Shown: positions 56,350 through 63,655 of the stretch, in pieces
Layout: each line of letters opens with the position of its first letter
How positions within the stretch are numbered: position 1 is the first letter of the stretch
NCBI RefSeq assembly: GCF_000188015.2
Contig: NZ_AEUX02000007.1
Span: 434,001 to 498,000 of the forward strand
Reading direction: 5' to 3'
Source: Streptococcus ictaluri 707-05
GTDB taxonomy: Bacteria; Bacillota; Bacilli; Lactobacillales; Streptococcaceae
DNA length: 64,000 nt
Translations under genes and position numbers: made by a program
Notes under the pieces: generated by a model
What the model was told of the DNA's origin: nothing
Databases searched by the model: none
What the model saw: the letters and a program-made list of their open reading frames with translations, nothing else

Positions 56350-56685
56350 ATGTCATTAATTGATGAAGTAAAAGAATGCGGTTCAGAATCTCACAAAAAG
56401 TGGTTTGATAGATTTTTTGATGATTTAAAAATCGAGGAGAAGATTAAACAATCTGCGATGAAAGGTTTTTCTGGTTATAAAATCTCTATTTCAAAAAATG
56501 ATGAATACTTAGCTAGACGACTTAACAGTCAAAAAACAGTAGATTTACTAAAACAACGACTGGGAGACGGTTTTGAAGTCGAAATAAAAAATCTTGAATC
56601 ATCATATACAATCTTTGGTAAACCGGTTGTAATAAGTAGAGATTTGTGTATTTTTTGGAGGACAGGAGATAAGGATGGACGATAA
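56350..56685 (+). CDS. Phage hypothetical protein
   Basis: 111 residues from ATG at 56350, chosen because GGGAG lies 6 bases upstream; an ATG 2 codons earlier has no room for it. Mixed helix/strand (SLIDEVKECGSESHKKWF ... FWRTGDKDGR). No family recognised. Overlaps the next very small gene. Confidence 0.6.
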   Translation: MSLIDEVKECGSESHKKWFDRFFDDLKIEEKIKQSAMKGFSGYKISISKNDEYLARRLNSQKTVDLLKQRLGDGFEVEIKNLESSYTIFGKPVVISRDLCIFWRTGDKDGR

Positions 56686-56752
56686 CACAGCAGTTGTTTT
56701 GACACTGCTAATATTATTTTTACCGATTATTATTAGTAGCTTTAGAGATTGA
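56675..56752 (+). CDS. Very small membrane peptide
   Basis: 25 residues, essentially one transmembrane helix (TAVVLTLLILFLPIIIS). Preceded by ACAGGAGATAAGG, a clear SD, and within the coupled run. Coding is likely despite its size; function unknown. Confidence 0.5.
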   Translation: MDDNTAVVLTLLILFLPIIISSFRD

Positions 56753-56764
56753 GTGAGGTACAAA

Positions 56765-56974
56765 ATGACAGAGCAAGAAATTAAAAATCTGCTTAATGAC
56801 GGCAGAAACCTAGTATCAGACGCAATTAGCAAGTGCTCTTTAGCGACAAGCGAAGTTCCTTTATCTGCGGATGATAGCTTGGTTGACAGTGCTTACGATT
56901 ATATCATTCACGGCATAGGTGACGTTGATAAAATAGCTAAAAAAATAAGTGATGAGGTAACAAATGAACATTGA
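56765..56974 (+). CDS. Small acidic phage protein, unknown
   Basis: 69 residues starting MTEQEIKNLLNDGRNLVSDA. Helical and acidic. Overlaps the next gene by 11 bases. No family recognised. Confidence 0.55.
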   Translation: MTEQEIKNLLNDGRNLVSDAISKCSLATSEVPLSADDSLVDSAYDYIIHGIGDVDKIAKKISDEVTNEH

Positions 56975-57411
56975 AGAAGCGATTAAAAAGATAAGAGAGC
57001 TTGACTTATATGGATTATCCCCAGCAGAGTCAAAGAAAGCAATCATACCAATTGTTTGTCAAATTAAACTCGACCAACAAAAAGTGGTAGTGCCTAAGTT
57101 TGTGGCGGAGTGGTATGAGGAACATAAAAATGAGTTTTATTTAAATTTACATAAGTTAGCTTGGGAATTAATTGAAAATTTAGATGAAGATTACTTTGTA
57201 CCTGAAAAAGCATTAGATAGTGATTTTAAGCGTTGGTATCACAAAAATAAAACTGCTATTCAAACACTCATCAATATGCACCAGTTCGGCTATGATGCTC
57301 TTAGCTTTTGGGGATGGTTGGAGAAAAAATAATGGTTATCAACTCACCGAACAAGAAATCCGTAAAGACTTTGACTGGGCATGGCAATGGGCGAAAGAGG
57401 TGACGGAATGA
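56964..57411 (+). pseudogene. DUF1642-like phage protein, frameshifted
   Basis: The first frame (56964-57332) is DUF1642-like: VVVPKFVAEWYEEHKNEFYL in the middle. It ends as FWGWLEKK at an A6 run (57324-57329). Removing one A gives GWLEKNNGYQLTEQEIRKDF then DWAWQWAKEVTE, ending at 57411 with a 4-base ATGA overlap to the next gene. That tail is typical of the family and the overlap fits the region. So one A was probably gained here. Confidence 0.75.
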
Positions 57412-57587
57412 GCAGGGACAAAACCAGAATCAGAAGCATTGTGAAGTCCATGAAACAGCTAGGTGCTAGCGAAGAGGAGACAGATGACTACATATGGCTA
57501 TGTATGTTTAAAAAGCCTCACGTCATAGCTCAAGTCCGTAAAAAAGCTAGGATTTTCAGGAGTGAAGGGTGGGTAACAGATGACTGA
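57408..57587 (+). CDS. Small basic phage protein
   Basis: 59 residues starting MSRDKTRIRSIVKSMKQLGA, helical, with a Trp-containing end. The ATG overlaps the restored DUF1642 stop. No family recognised. Confidence 0.55.
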   Translation: MSRDKTRIRSIVKSMKQLGASEEETDDYIWLCMFKKPHVIAQVRKKARIFRSEGWVTDD

Positions 57588-57762
57588 AGAATTAGGAGTG
57601 TTGCTTGGCGATGATAAAACATCCTACTTTTTTAAGATGAACGTCGACGGAAAACCATTGTATTGTAAAAGTTTCTTTAACGCCTACAAATGCACACGCA
57701 AAGAAGCTGAACAGTTTCCGCAGTTTAGGTTCGTGCCGATAAAAGAGTTGGAGGGGCAATAA
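57580..57762 (+). CDS. Small phage protein, unknown
   Basis: 60 residues starting MTEELGVLLGDDKTSYFFKM; strand-rich with a helical end. Overlaps both neighbours. It reads like a small early modulator, but no family is recognised. Confidence 0.5.
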   Translation: MTEELGVLLGDDKTSYFFKMNVDGKPLYCKSFFNAYKCTRKEAEQFPQFRFVPIKELEGQ

Positions 57763-58313
57763 TGGAAGAGTGGAGAACTGTTAAAGGTTATGAAGGAGTA
57801 TATGAAATATCAAACACTGGCAAGATTAGAAGCTTGGACAGGCTGATTACATGTAGCGATGGAAGAAATGTATTCTATAAAGGTATTGAACTTAAATATT
57901 CATTAAATAAAGACGGATATTGTGTTGTTGCTTTATGCAAAAACGGCACCCAAAAAAGCGCTCATATACATAGATTAGTAGCGGAAGCATTTATCAAGAA
58001 AAATAGGCAAAATTTGGAAGTCAATCATATAGACGAAAACAAAGAAAATAACAATGCCAAAAATTTAGAATGGGTTACCAGAAAAGAAAACTGTAATCAC
58101 GGAACTAGAACAGAAAGGAGTCAAAAAAACAGAACATATGAAAATGTAAGGAAAATCCCAGTTAGGAAGTTAGACTTGAGTGGAAATGTTATTAATGAAT
58201 ACTCATCAATTAGCGAAGCAGTAAAAGAATTTAACGGCTATATTATTGTAGTATCAAGGGTAGTAAACGGAAAAAGAAAAACAGCTTATGGATACAAATG
58301 GGAAGCTATTTAA
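57762..58313 (+). CDS. HNH homing endonuclease (NUMOD4 + HNH + NUMOD1)
   Basis: 183 residues. NUMOD4 at the start (WRTVKGYEGVYEISNTGKIR), HNH in the middle (HRLVAEAFIKKNRQNLEVNH then IDENKENNNAKNLEWVTR), and a NUMOD1-like helix-turn-helix at the end (ISEAVKEFNGYIIVVSRVVN). Free-standing HNH genes of this type spread by cutting phage DNA that lacks them. It is wedged into an otherwise coupled gene run, ahead of the ArpU-type regulator. Confidence 0.9.
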   Translation: MEEWRTVKGYEGVYEISNTGKIRSLDRLITCSDGRNVFYKGIELKYSLNKDGYCVVALCKNGTQKSAHIHRLVAEAFIKKNRQNLEVNHIDENKENNNAKNLEWVTRKENCNHGTRTERSQKNRTYENVRKIPVRKLDLSGNVINEYSSISEAVKEFNGYIIVVSRVVNGKRKTAYGYKWEAI

Positions 58314-58386
58314 TCAACCAAATAAATTTAAGAAACTAAAATTACTGTTTAGGTAATGATTCTGCAAGGCACTGTGAGAATTTCAA

Positions 58387-58409
58387 TGCGGATCGTGTGC
58401 CTGTCCGCA
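58387..58409 (+). promoter_or_regulatory. Hairpin in the leader of the late regulator
   Basis: TGCGGA / TCCGCA with an 11-base loop, followed by seven A's. It lies in a 170-base gap between the HNH gene and the ArpU-type gene; an ATTATACCAT (58457-58466) upstream of its SD could be a -10. Possibly a leader structure. Confidence 0.4.
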
Positions 58410-58483
58410 AAAAAAGACGTCCACATGGAACGCCCCTAGCAATATTATCAACACTAATATTATACCATACTGAGGGGGCTTTC

Positions 58484-58918
58484 ATGACGTTTTTTCCAGA
58501 GATTGATATCCAAAAAACAAAATCCAATGCCAAGCGTAAATTGAGAGAGTATCCACGCTGGCGGAGGATAGCAAATGACGTAGATACTCAAAAAGTTACA
58601 GCTACTTACTCATTTGAGCCAAGACAACCGCATGGAGTCCCTAGTAAGCCTGTTGAGAGGCTAGCGCTTAATCGTGTGTCAGCAGAACAGGAGCTGGATG
58701 CAATTGAGCAAGCTGTTAGTATGATACTAGAGCCAGAGAGACGCAGAATTTTGTATGACAAATACTTAGCGCCTTATAAAAAGGCAGATAAGGTTATTTA
58801 TACAGAATTATGTATGTCTGAGAGCTTTTATTATGATACGCTTGATATTGCTTTGTTAGCTTTTTCGGAGCTATATAGAGAGGGTTCGTTAATTGTTGAG
58901 CAAGGAGTTTTTAGCTAG
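58484..58918 (+). CDS. ArpU-family late-gene regulator
   Basis: 144 residues from ATG at 58484 (GAGGGGG upstream). ArpU/RinA-type layout: N-terminal basic stretch (FFPEIDIQKTKSNAKRKLRE) and a C-terminal sigma-like helix-turn-helix (LCMSESFYYDTLDIALLAFS). Such proteins switch on late genes in Gram-positive phages and sit just before the terminase region, as here. Confidence 0.85.
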   Translation: MTFFPEIDIQKTKSNAKRKLREYPRWRRIANDVDTQKVTATYSFEPRQPHGVPSKPVERLALNRVSAEQELDAIEQAVSMILEPERRRILYDKYLAPYKKADKVIYTELCMSESFYYDTLDIALLAFSELYREGSLIVEQGVFS

Positions 58919-59068
58919 TTTTTATACAGTAAACAGATAGTTTATACATATTTTTACATGTTATTATGGTACTATCAAAATAACAAGAAGAGATAACCGT
59001 TTTACCAACTGACTATTTATTTAGTCGCCAACTTTAACTACGATCAAACTTGTTATTTTAAAGGCACA

Positions 59069-59100
59069 TGGGACGTGCAGGTTCGATTCCTGCCGTCTCA
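59069..59100 (+). ncRNA. tRNA-like minihelix 1
   Basis: TGGGACG (59069-59075) pairs with CGTCTCA (59094-59100), one G-U. A single T joins it to a perfect T-arm, GCAGG-TTCGATT-CCTGC (59077-59093). The whole is 32 bases, the size of a tRNA acceptor/T-arm half. No D-arm or anticodon. Confidence 0.7.
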
Positions 59101-59173
59101 ATAGTGGTTATTTCAACCACTAGAGCAATACAGCGGGCGTGGGACATGGAGCGGAGTTTTAACCGTTTTTGTG

Positions 59174-59216
59174 TAGACCTTATGGTATTAATCACGTTCG
59201 ATTCGTGATGGGTCTA
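59174..59216 (+). ncRNA. tRNA-like minihelix 2
   Basis: TAGACCT (59174-59180) pairs with GGGTCTA (59210-59216), closing with a U-G. An 11-base linker (TATGGTATTAA) leads to the T-arm TCACG-TTCGATT-CGTGA (59192-59208). One base joins T-arm and acceptor. Same TTCGATT loop as the other two. Confidence 0.7.
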
Positions 59217-59238
59217 TCAGCGTCGGAAGAGACGCGAC

Positions 59239-59283
59239 CCCACATTCCTTCACAGGCAGACACGATCTGATATGTGGGTTTTA
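59239..59283 (+). terminator. Terminator-like hairpin in the non-coding region
   Basis: CCCACAT / ATGTGGG encloses 26 bases and is followed by TTTTATTA. It could end a transcript that carries minihelices 1 and 2. Confidence 0.5.
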
Positions 59284-59413
59284 TTAAGACTTAGCAATGC
59301 CTCTTGACAATGCGTACCAGCGCTAAGTCGATGTCAAGGTTGGACAAGACAGTGCCAACCGACATATTAACCGCAAGTCCAAAACCAAGGGTCGCAACCT
59401 TGCTTGTGGTTAG

Positions 59414-59456
59414 TAGGAACAACGGTTGTAAGTCGGTTCGATTCCGACTGTTCCTA
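59414..59456 (+). ncRNA. tRNA-like minihelix 3
   Basis: TAGGAAC (59414-59420) pairs perfectly with GTTCCTA (59450-59456). An 11-base linker (AACGGTTGTAA) leads to the T-arm GTCGG-TTCGATT-CCGAC (59432-59448), then one T. Overall 43 bases, exactly the size and plan of minihelix 2. Confidence 0.75.
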
Positions 59457-59590
59457 TGTAGAGCTCTAAGAAGTCTACGGGCCTTAGGAGCGATGAAGTT
59501 AGAGAATTGCATATCGCTCTAACTCAATATGCACAGTCATCACATTGTGGTGGCTTTTTATTATGTAAAAAAGAACCACAACAGTGGCTC

Positions 59591-59974
59591 TTATGCTTGC
59601 AATTTTAATTCAAGCGCTTCAGTAAGGACTTGAGAAAAGTTGAGGTTTTTATCTTCGGCTGCGTCGTTTAACCATTCAGGGATAGTCACGTTTTTGCGGA
59701 CTTTTTTGGAATGATATTTTTTCATATAGGCAATCATATCAATGCCAATTAAAGCAATATCAGAATCACGATACTGTTCTTTTAAATCGGAAACGGAGCT
59801 AGCCTTTGGATAGTCGGTATAGTCTTCAAGGGCAAAGCCTAAGACTTCGACTGCCATTTCATAGGCGTGTTCTAAATCGTTACCGAAAGTAATAGCTTCA
59901 GGAACATCTGGAAAACGAACGCCAATTGAACTAGTTTCGTCATCATGTGTAAATATAGCTGGATAGATTAACAT
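59591..59974 (-). CDS. hicB: HicB antitoxin
   Basis: 127 residues. The N-terminal HicB-type partial RNase H fold (YPAIFTHDDETSSIGVRFPD, then VPEAITFGNDLEHAYEMAVE) is followed by a ribbon-helix-helix-like C-terminus (KKVRKNVTIPEWLNDAAEDK) for DNA binding. It neutralises HicA and represses the pair. AAAGGAAAA lies before the start. It follows hicA by 44 bases on the minus strand. Confidence 0.93.
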   Translation of the reverse strand: MLIYPAIFTHDDETSSIGVRFPDVPEAITFGNDLEHAYEMAVEVLGFALEDYTDYPKASSVSDLKEQYRDSDIALIGIDMIAYMKKYHSKKVRKNVTIPEWLNDAAEDKNLNFSQVLTEALELKLQA

Positions 59975-60018
59975 AGTTTTTTCCTTTCTAGGTAAACAAT
60001 AACCAAGATGGTCAGGGC

Positions 60019-60207
60019 TTATTTCAGCCCTGCCTTCTTGAGAATATCGTCTTCGGTGCCGTTTGGAATATCACCTTTGTGCATGGGAACGATTGTGATA
60101 TTGCCTGTTTCGAAGTTTTTGTACTTTGCATGGCTACCGTTTTGATTGACTTTTACAAAGCCGTTCTTTTTCAAGAGTTTGATAATTTCTCTTGCGGTTC
60201 TTGGCAT
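60019..60207 (-). CDS. hicA: HicA mRNA interferase toxin
   Basis: 62 residues, the full HicA double-stranded RNA-binding-like fold. The catalytic His is in VNQNGSHAKYKN; PRTAREIIKLLKKNGFV and TIVPMHKGDIPNGTEDDILK are conserved. The start at 60207 has GAGGTAAG upstream. The toxin gene comes first, as is usual for HicAB. It is expressed against the late genes from its own promoter. Confidence 0.93.
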   Translation of the reverse strand: MPRTAREIIKLLKKNGFVKVNQNGSHAKYKNFETGNITIVPMHKGDIPNGTEDDILKKAGLK

Positions 60208-60234
60208 ATTGCTTACCTCACTTTCTATACTTAT

Positions 60235-60263
60235 ATTATACACATAAACAATGCAGATGTCAA
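60235..60263 (-). promoter_or_regulatory. Consensus hicAB promoter
   Basis: On the minus strand TTGACA (60263-60258) and TATAAT (60240-60235) are an exact 17 bases apart, a perfect sigma-70 promoter. It lies in the short gap before the small terminase gene, pointing the other way. Confidence 0.9.
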
Positions 60264-60310
60264 TACATAATACGCATAAAATACACAAAAAGGAGGTGAT
60301 GGAAAATGGG

Positions 60311-60766
60311 ATGACCGAAAAACAACAACTTTTTGCCGATGAGTACATCATCTGTTTAAATGCTACGAAAGCCTATAAGAAGGCTTATCCTAATATAAAA
60401 AAGGATTCTGTTGCTCAGGTTAATGGTAGTCGTCTGCTATCAAATGCTATGGTAAGGGCCTATATAGACGAAAGGTTAGAAGAATTAAAATCTGAACGCG
60501 TCGCTGATCAACAAGAGGTGATGGAATTTTTGACAGCTGTTATGCGAGGAGAAGTTAAAGAGCCTTTGCTAGTCCTCGATGGAGAAGGTACTCAAAAGGT
60601 GATTGAAGCTAGGCCTAATGTAGCGACTAGGAAAAGCGCAGCGGTTGATTTAGGAAAAAGATACGGATTATTTACGGAAAAAGTTGACCTCAACGCAACT
60701 GTAACAGAAGCTAAGAAATTTGATGACATTGTCAGTCAGTTAGGCGGTGAAGGGCTTGAAGAGTGA
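60311..60766 (+). CDS. Terminase small subunit
   Basis: 151 residues starting MTEKQQLFADEYIICLNATK, the typical start of Terminase_2 small subunits, with a DNA-binding HTH in the first 60 residues. AAGGAGGTGAT, a full anti-16S match, lies upstream; an in-frame ATG inside that SD (60299) is less likely. It recognises the packaging site, which should be in or near the non-coding region just before it. Confidence 0.88.
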   Translation: MTEKQQLFADEYIICLNATKAYKKAYPNIKKDSVAQVNGSRLLSNAMVRAYIDERLEELKSERVADQQEVMEFLTAVMRGEVKEPLLVLDGEGTQKVIEARPNVATRKSAAVDLGKRYGLFTEKVDLNATVTEAKKFDDIVSQLGGEGLEE

Positions 60767-62132
60767 GTTTCCTTTATCGCAAAAGTACATTGATTTTTGC
60801 AATAGTTTTAAAAATGTTGATGCCGACTTTTTAGAAGGGACAACTGCCGCTGGGAAAACGACCGTTGGTGTCGGGGTTAAATTTATGCGAGCTGTTAGTC
60901 GTAGTACAAAAAAATTCCACATTATCGCAGCGAAAACTGTCGGTGTCGCAGAAAAAAACTTGATCAATCAAGATAATGGCATATTAGATATTCACAAATC
61001 AGCAATTTATAGACCAGATGGGGATAAAGATGCTAAACTCCCTCACATTAAATTTGAAGGCAAAATCATTTATGTGCTTGGTTACGATAATAAAGATAAG
61101 TGGACACTTGTCCTTGGCGGTCAGTATGGTTGTGTTTACATAGATGAGGTCAACACGGCAAACATTGAGTTTGTTCGAGAGATGTCAACTCGTAATGATT
61201 ATATGATGGCGACACTTAACCCTGATGACCCAAACTTACCGATTTACAAAGAATTCATCAATCGTTCAAGACCTTATAAAAAATATGAGGGTGATGTACC
61301 AAAAGAAATTTTGTCAGAGCTAAAAGAGCCAGTAAATCCCAAGTGGAAATACTGGTTCTTTACGTTTAAGGATAATCTCTCGTTGACCGAAGAAGCGATT
61401 CAAAAGAAGATTGACTCCGCTCCTATTGGCACAAAGATGTATAAGAATAAAATTCTCGGACTTAGAGGTCGTTCGGAAGGGTTAGTATTCCCTATGTTCA
61501 GAAGAGAAACAAATGTTATCACAAAACAACAAGCCAAAACTTACAGTTTTGTGCAGTTTTCTTGTGGGGTCGATACTTCTTATTCAGAGCGTTCAAATGA
61601 CACTATTGCTTTTATCTTCCAAGGCATTACTAGCAAAGGAGTTCTTGTGACACTTACCGAAAAAGTCTATAACAACAAAGACTTGGGGGGAGATAAAATC
61701 GCTCCATCAGATGTTGTTGTTAAACTGCATAGGTTTCTGGATGATTGCAAAGATGTCTGGGGTTTTGCAAGAAGAATTTATGTTGATAATGCAGACCAAG
61801 CGACAATGATGGAATTAAAAAAATATGCATCTAACAACGGACTAATTTATGAGTTCATGAATGCCAATAAAAGGTTAAAAATCATTGATCGTATCAATTT
61901 AATGGCAGGGTGGATAAAGCAAGGCTTTTATTATGTTGTTGAAGACTGTGAAAATCATATTCACGAACTGGAAGTTTACTCCTGGAAAGAAGATAAAGAT
62001 GAGCCTGAAGACAGAAATGACCATACGATTAATGCTTGTCAGTACGGATTTATTCCTCACATAGACAAAATAGGAGAAGTTTTACAACAGTCAAATCAGT
62101 TTGAAGTTCTTAGGGCTGGCTTTGGCTACTAG
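60747..62132 (+). CDS. Terminase large subunit
   Basis: 461 residues from a GTG inside the small-subunit gene. ATPase motor: Walker A LEGTTAAGKTTVGVG, Walker B-like GCVYIDEVNTANIEF. C-terminal nuclease: CGVDTSYSERSNDTIAFIF, VDNADQATMMELK and EDRNDHTINACQYGF. It pumps DNA into the prohead and cuts it. Motifs look intact. Confidence 0.92.
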   Translation: MKGLKSEFPLSQKYIDFCNSFKNVDADFLEGTTAAGKTTVGVGVKFMRAVSRSTKKFHIIAAKTVGVAEKNLINQDNGILDIHKSAIYRPDGDKDAKLPHIKFEGKIIYVLGYDNKDKWTLVLGGQYGCVYIDEVNTANIEFVREMSTRNDYMMATLNPDDPNLPIYKEFINRSRPYKKYEGDVPKEILSELKEPVNPKWKYWFFTFKDNLSLTEEAIQKKIDSAPIGTKMYKNKILGLRGRSEGLVFPMFRRETNVITKQQAKTYSFVQFSCGVDTSYSERSNDTIAFIFQGITSKGVLVTLTEKVYNNKDLGGDKIAPSDVVVKLHRFLDDCKDVWGFARRIYVDNADQATMMELKKYASNNGLIYEFMNANKRLKIIDRINLMAGWIKQGFYYVVEDCENHIHELEVYSWKEDKDEPEDRNDHTINACQYGFIPHIDKIGEVLQQSNQFEVLRAGFGY

Positions 62133-62143
62133 AGAGGAAAATA

Positions 62144-63655
62144 ATGTACACAGAATCATTTAGAGATAGCACAGGAAGGGCTAAAACACTAGAATTTAGA
62201 TTCCACCGTGAAGCACGCATGAGGTATCAAGCGGAAAGTCTAAAGAGCTTGTTAGACGAAAAATATAAACTACTTCGTGAAATGATTGAACACCACGAGA
62301 AAGTGCAAAAACCACGCATCCAAGAGCTTTTAGACTACGCAGAGGGCAATAACCACACCATCAGCGAAACAGGCCGTAGAAAAGACGATGACATGGCTGA
62401 CGTACGTGCTGTTCATAATTATGGTAAGTATATTTCCACGCTTAAACAGGGCTATCTAGTGGGTAATCCTATCCGTGTAGAGTATATTGATGGCACCGAT
62501 CAGCAGCAAGGCTTATTAAAGGACTTATCTGTTAAAAACAATTTCCACCAGCTGAACCGCAGATTAGTAAAAGACCTATCTAAGGTAGGCCGAGCGTTTG
62601 AATTGATTTATCGCAGCATGGATGACAAGACAGAGGTCGTGAGACTAGATCCACGGGAAGTATTTGTTATCTATCAAAATAACCTAGAGCAATCAAGTTT
62701 GGCTGGTGTGCGGTATTACCACAAAAACCAATTAGATGGTACGACAAAAATAGTCGAACTTTACACTGATAGCAAAATCCTGAAGTTTGAATACGATGGT
62801 GATTTAACACCTATTGGAGAGGCTTCCTCTCATGCGTTTGGTTCGGTGCCAATCACGGAGTATCTCAACACAGATGATGGCATGGGCGACTACGAGACAG
62901 AGTTGTCTTTAATCGACTTGTATGATGCAGCGCAGTCTGACACAGCTAACTACATGCAAGATTTGTCAGATGCAATTCTGGCCATTTTCGGACGGGTGTC
63001 ATTTCCGCCTGATGTTCAGACAGCCAAACAGCGTATCGAATTTATGAAAGTGATGCGTAAAGCTCGTTTGATGAACCTTCAGCCACCTGTTGATCAAGAA
63101 GGTCGTGAAGGGTCCGTAGATGCCAAATATCTATATAAACAATATGACGTGCAAGGGACCGAAGCCTATAAAAATCGTATTGTGTCCGACATCCATAAAT
63201 TTACTAATACGCCAGACATGACAGACAGCAAGTTCGCCGGTCAACAATCTGGTGAGGCGTTGAAGTGGAAAGTGTTTGGTCTTGATCAGGAGCGTGTCGA
63301 CATGCAAGCTTTATTTGAGCAATCTCTTAAACGTAGATACAAACTAATCGCTCGTGTAAGCCAACTGCTTAAAGAGATTGATGACTTTGACATCAGCAAG
63401 CTTAAAATCACATTTACGCCAAACTTACCTAAGTCGCTGCAAGAAAAGATTGAGTCCTTTAAAGCGTTGGGTGGGGAGTTATCACAAAAAACAACGATGT
63501 CTATTACAGATATTGTGGAAGACGCTCAAAAAGAATTTGAAAACATCCAGTCAGAACGTCGGGAGGAAGAATCTAACAACCCGTCGCTATCAGACTTTGA
63601 CTTGGAGGTGTTAAGACGTGAAACTAACACGAAAGCAGAGCAATGGAGCTTATAA
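62144..63655 (+). CDS. Phage portal protein (SPP1 gp6-like)
   Basis: The 503-residue portal of the SPP1 family: DYAEGNNHTISETGRRKDDD, then KYISTLKQGYLVGNPIRVEY. The wing/stem helices end in FTNTPDMTDSKFAGQQSGEA. It forms the twelve-part ring where terminase docks and the head fills. AGAGAGG before the start, 11 bases after the large terminase gene. Confidence 0.93.
   Translation: MYTESFRDSTGRAKTLEFRFHREARMRYQAESLKSLLDEKYKLLREMIEHHEKVQKPRIQELLDYAEGNNHTISETGRRKDDDMADVRAVHNYGKYISTLKQGYLVGNPIRVEYIDGTDQQQGLLKDLSVKNNFHQLNRRLVKDLSKVGRAFELIYRSMDDKTEVVRLDPREVFVIYQNNLEQSSLAGVRYYHKNQLDGTTKIVELYTDSKILKFEYDGDLTPIGEASSHAFGSVPITEYLNTDDGMGDYETELSLIDLYDAAQSDTANYMQDLSDAILAIFGRVSFPPDVQTAKQRIEFMKVMRKARLMNLQPPVDQEGREGSVDAKYLYKQYDVQGTEAYKNRIVSDIHKFTNTPDMTDSKFAGQQSGEALKWKVFGLDQERVDMQALFEQSLKRRYKLIARVSQLLKEIDDFDISKLKITFTPNLPKSLQEKIESFKALGGELSQKTTMSITDIVEDAQKEFENIQSERREEESNNPSLSDFDLEVLRRETNTKAEQWSL

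Larger units (their letters stand above)
58919..59590 (+). other. Structured non-coding region before terminase
   Basis: About 670 bases with no credible ORF but many inverted repeats. Hairpins: TAGTGGTT/AACCACTA (59102-59122), GCGTC/GACGC (59220-59235), CCCACAT/ATGTGGG with TTTTATTA (59239-59283), GACTTAGC/GCTAAGTC (59287-59330), ATGTC-GGTTGG/CCAACC-GACAT (59331-59364), TAACC.CAAG/CTTG.GGTTA with an inner CAAGG/CCTTG (59368-59412), GTTAGAG/CTCTAAC (59498-59523). Three tRNA-like minihelices are listed separately. TCATCAC/GTGGTGG with T5 ends it (59537-59559). Place next to terminase fits a packaging (cos/pac) site, and the structures could also be processed RNA. Confidence 0.75.

Noticed and set aside
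59060..59460. Full tRNA genes in the phage region
   Set aside because: The T-arms are canonical, but the matching acceptor halves are only 1 or 11 bases away, leaving no room for D- and anticodon arms.
59291..59522. Overlapping ORFs of about 72 codons on both strands in the structured region before terminase
   Set aside because: They cover hairpins and tRNA-like minihelix 3, have no SD, and composition follows the inverted repeats.
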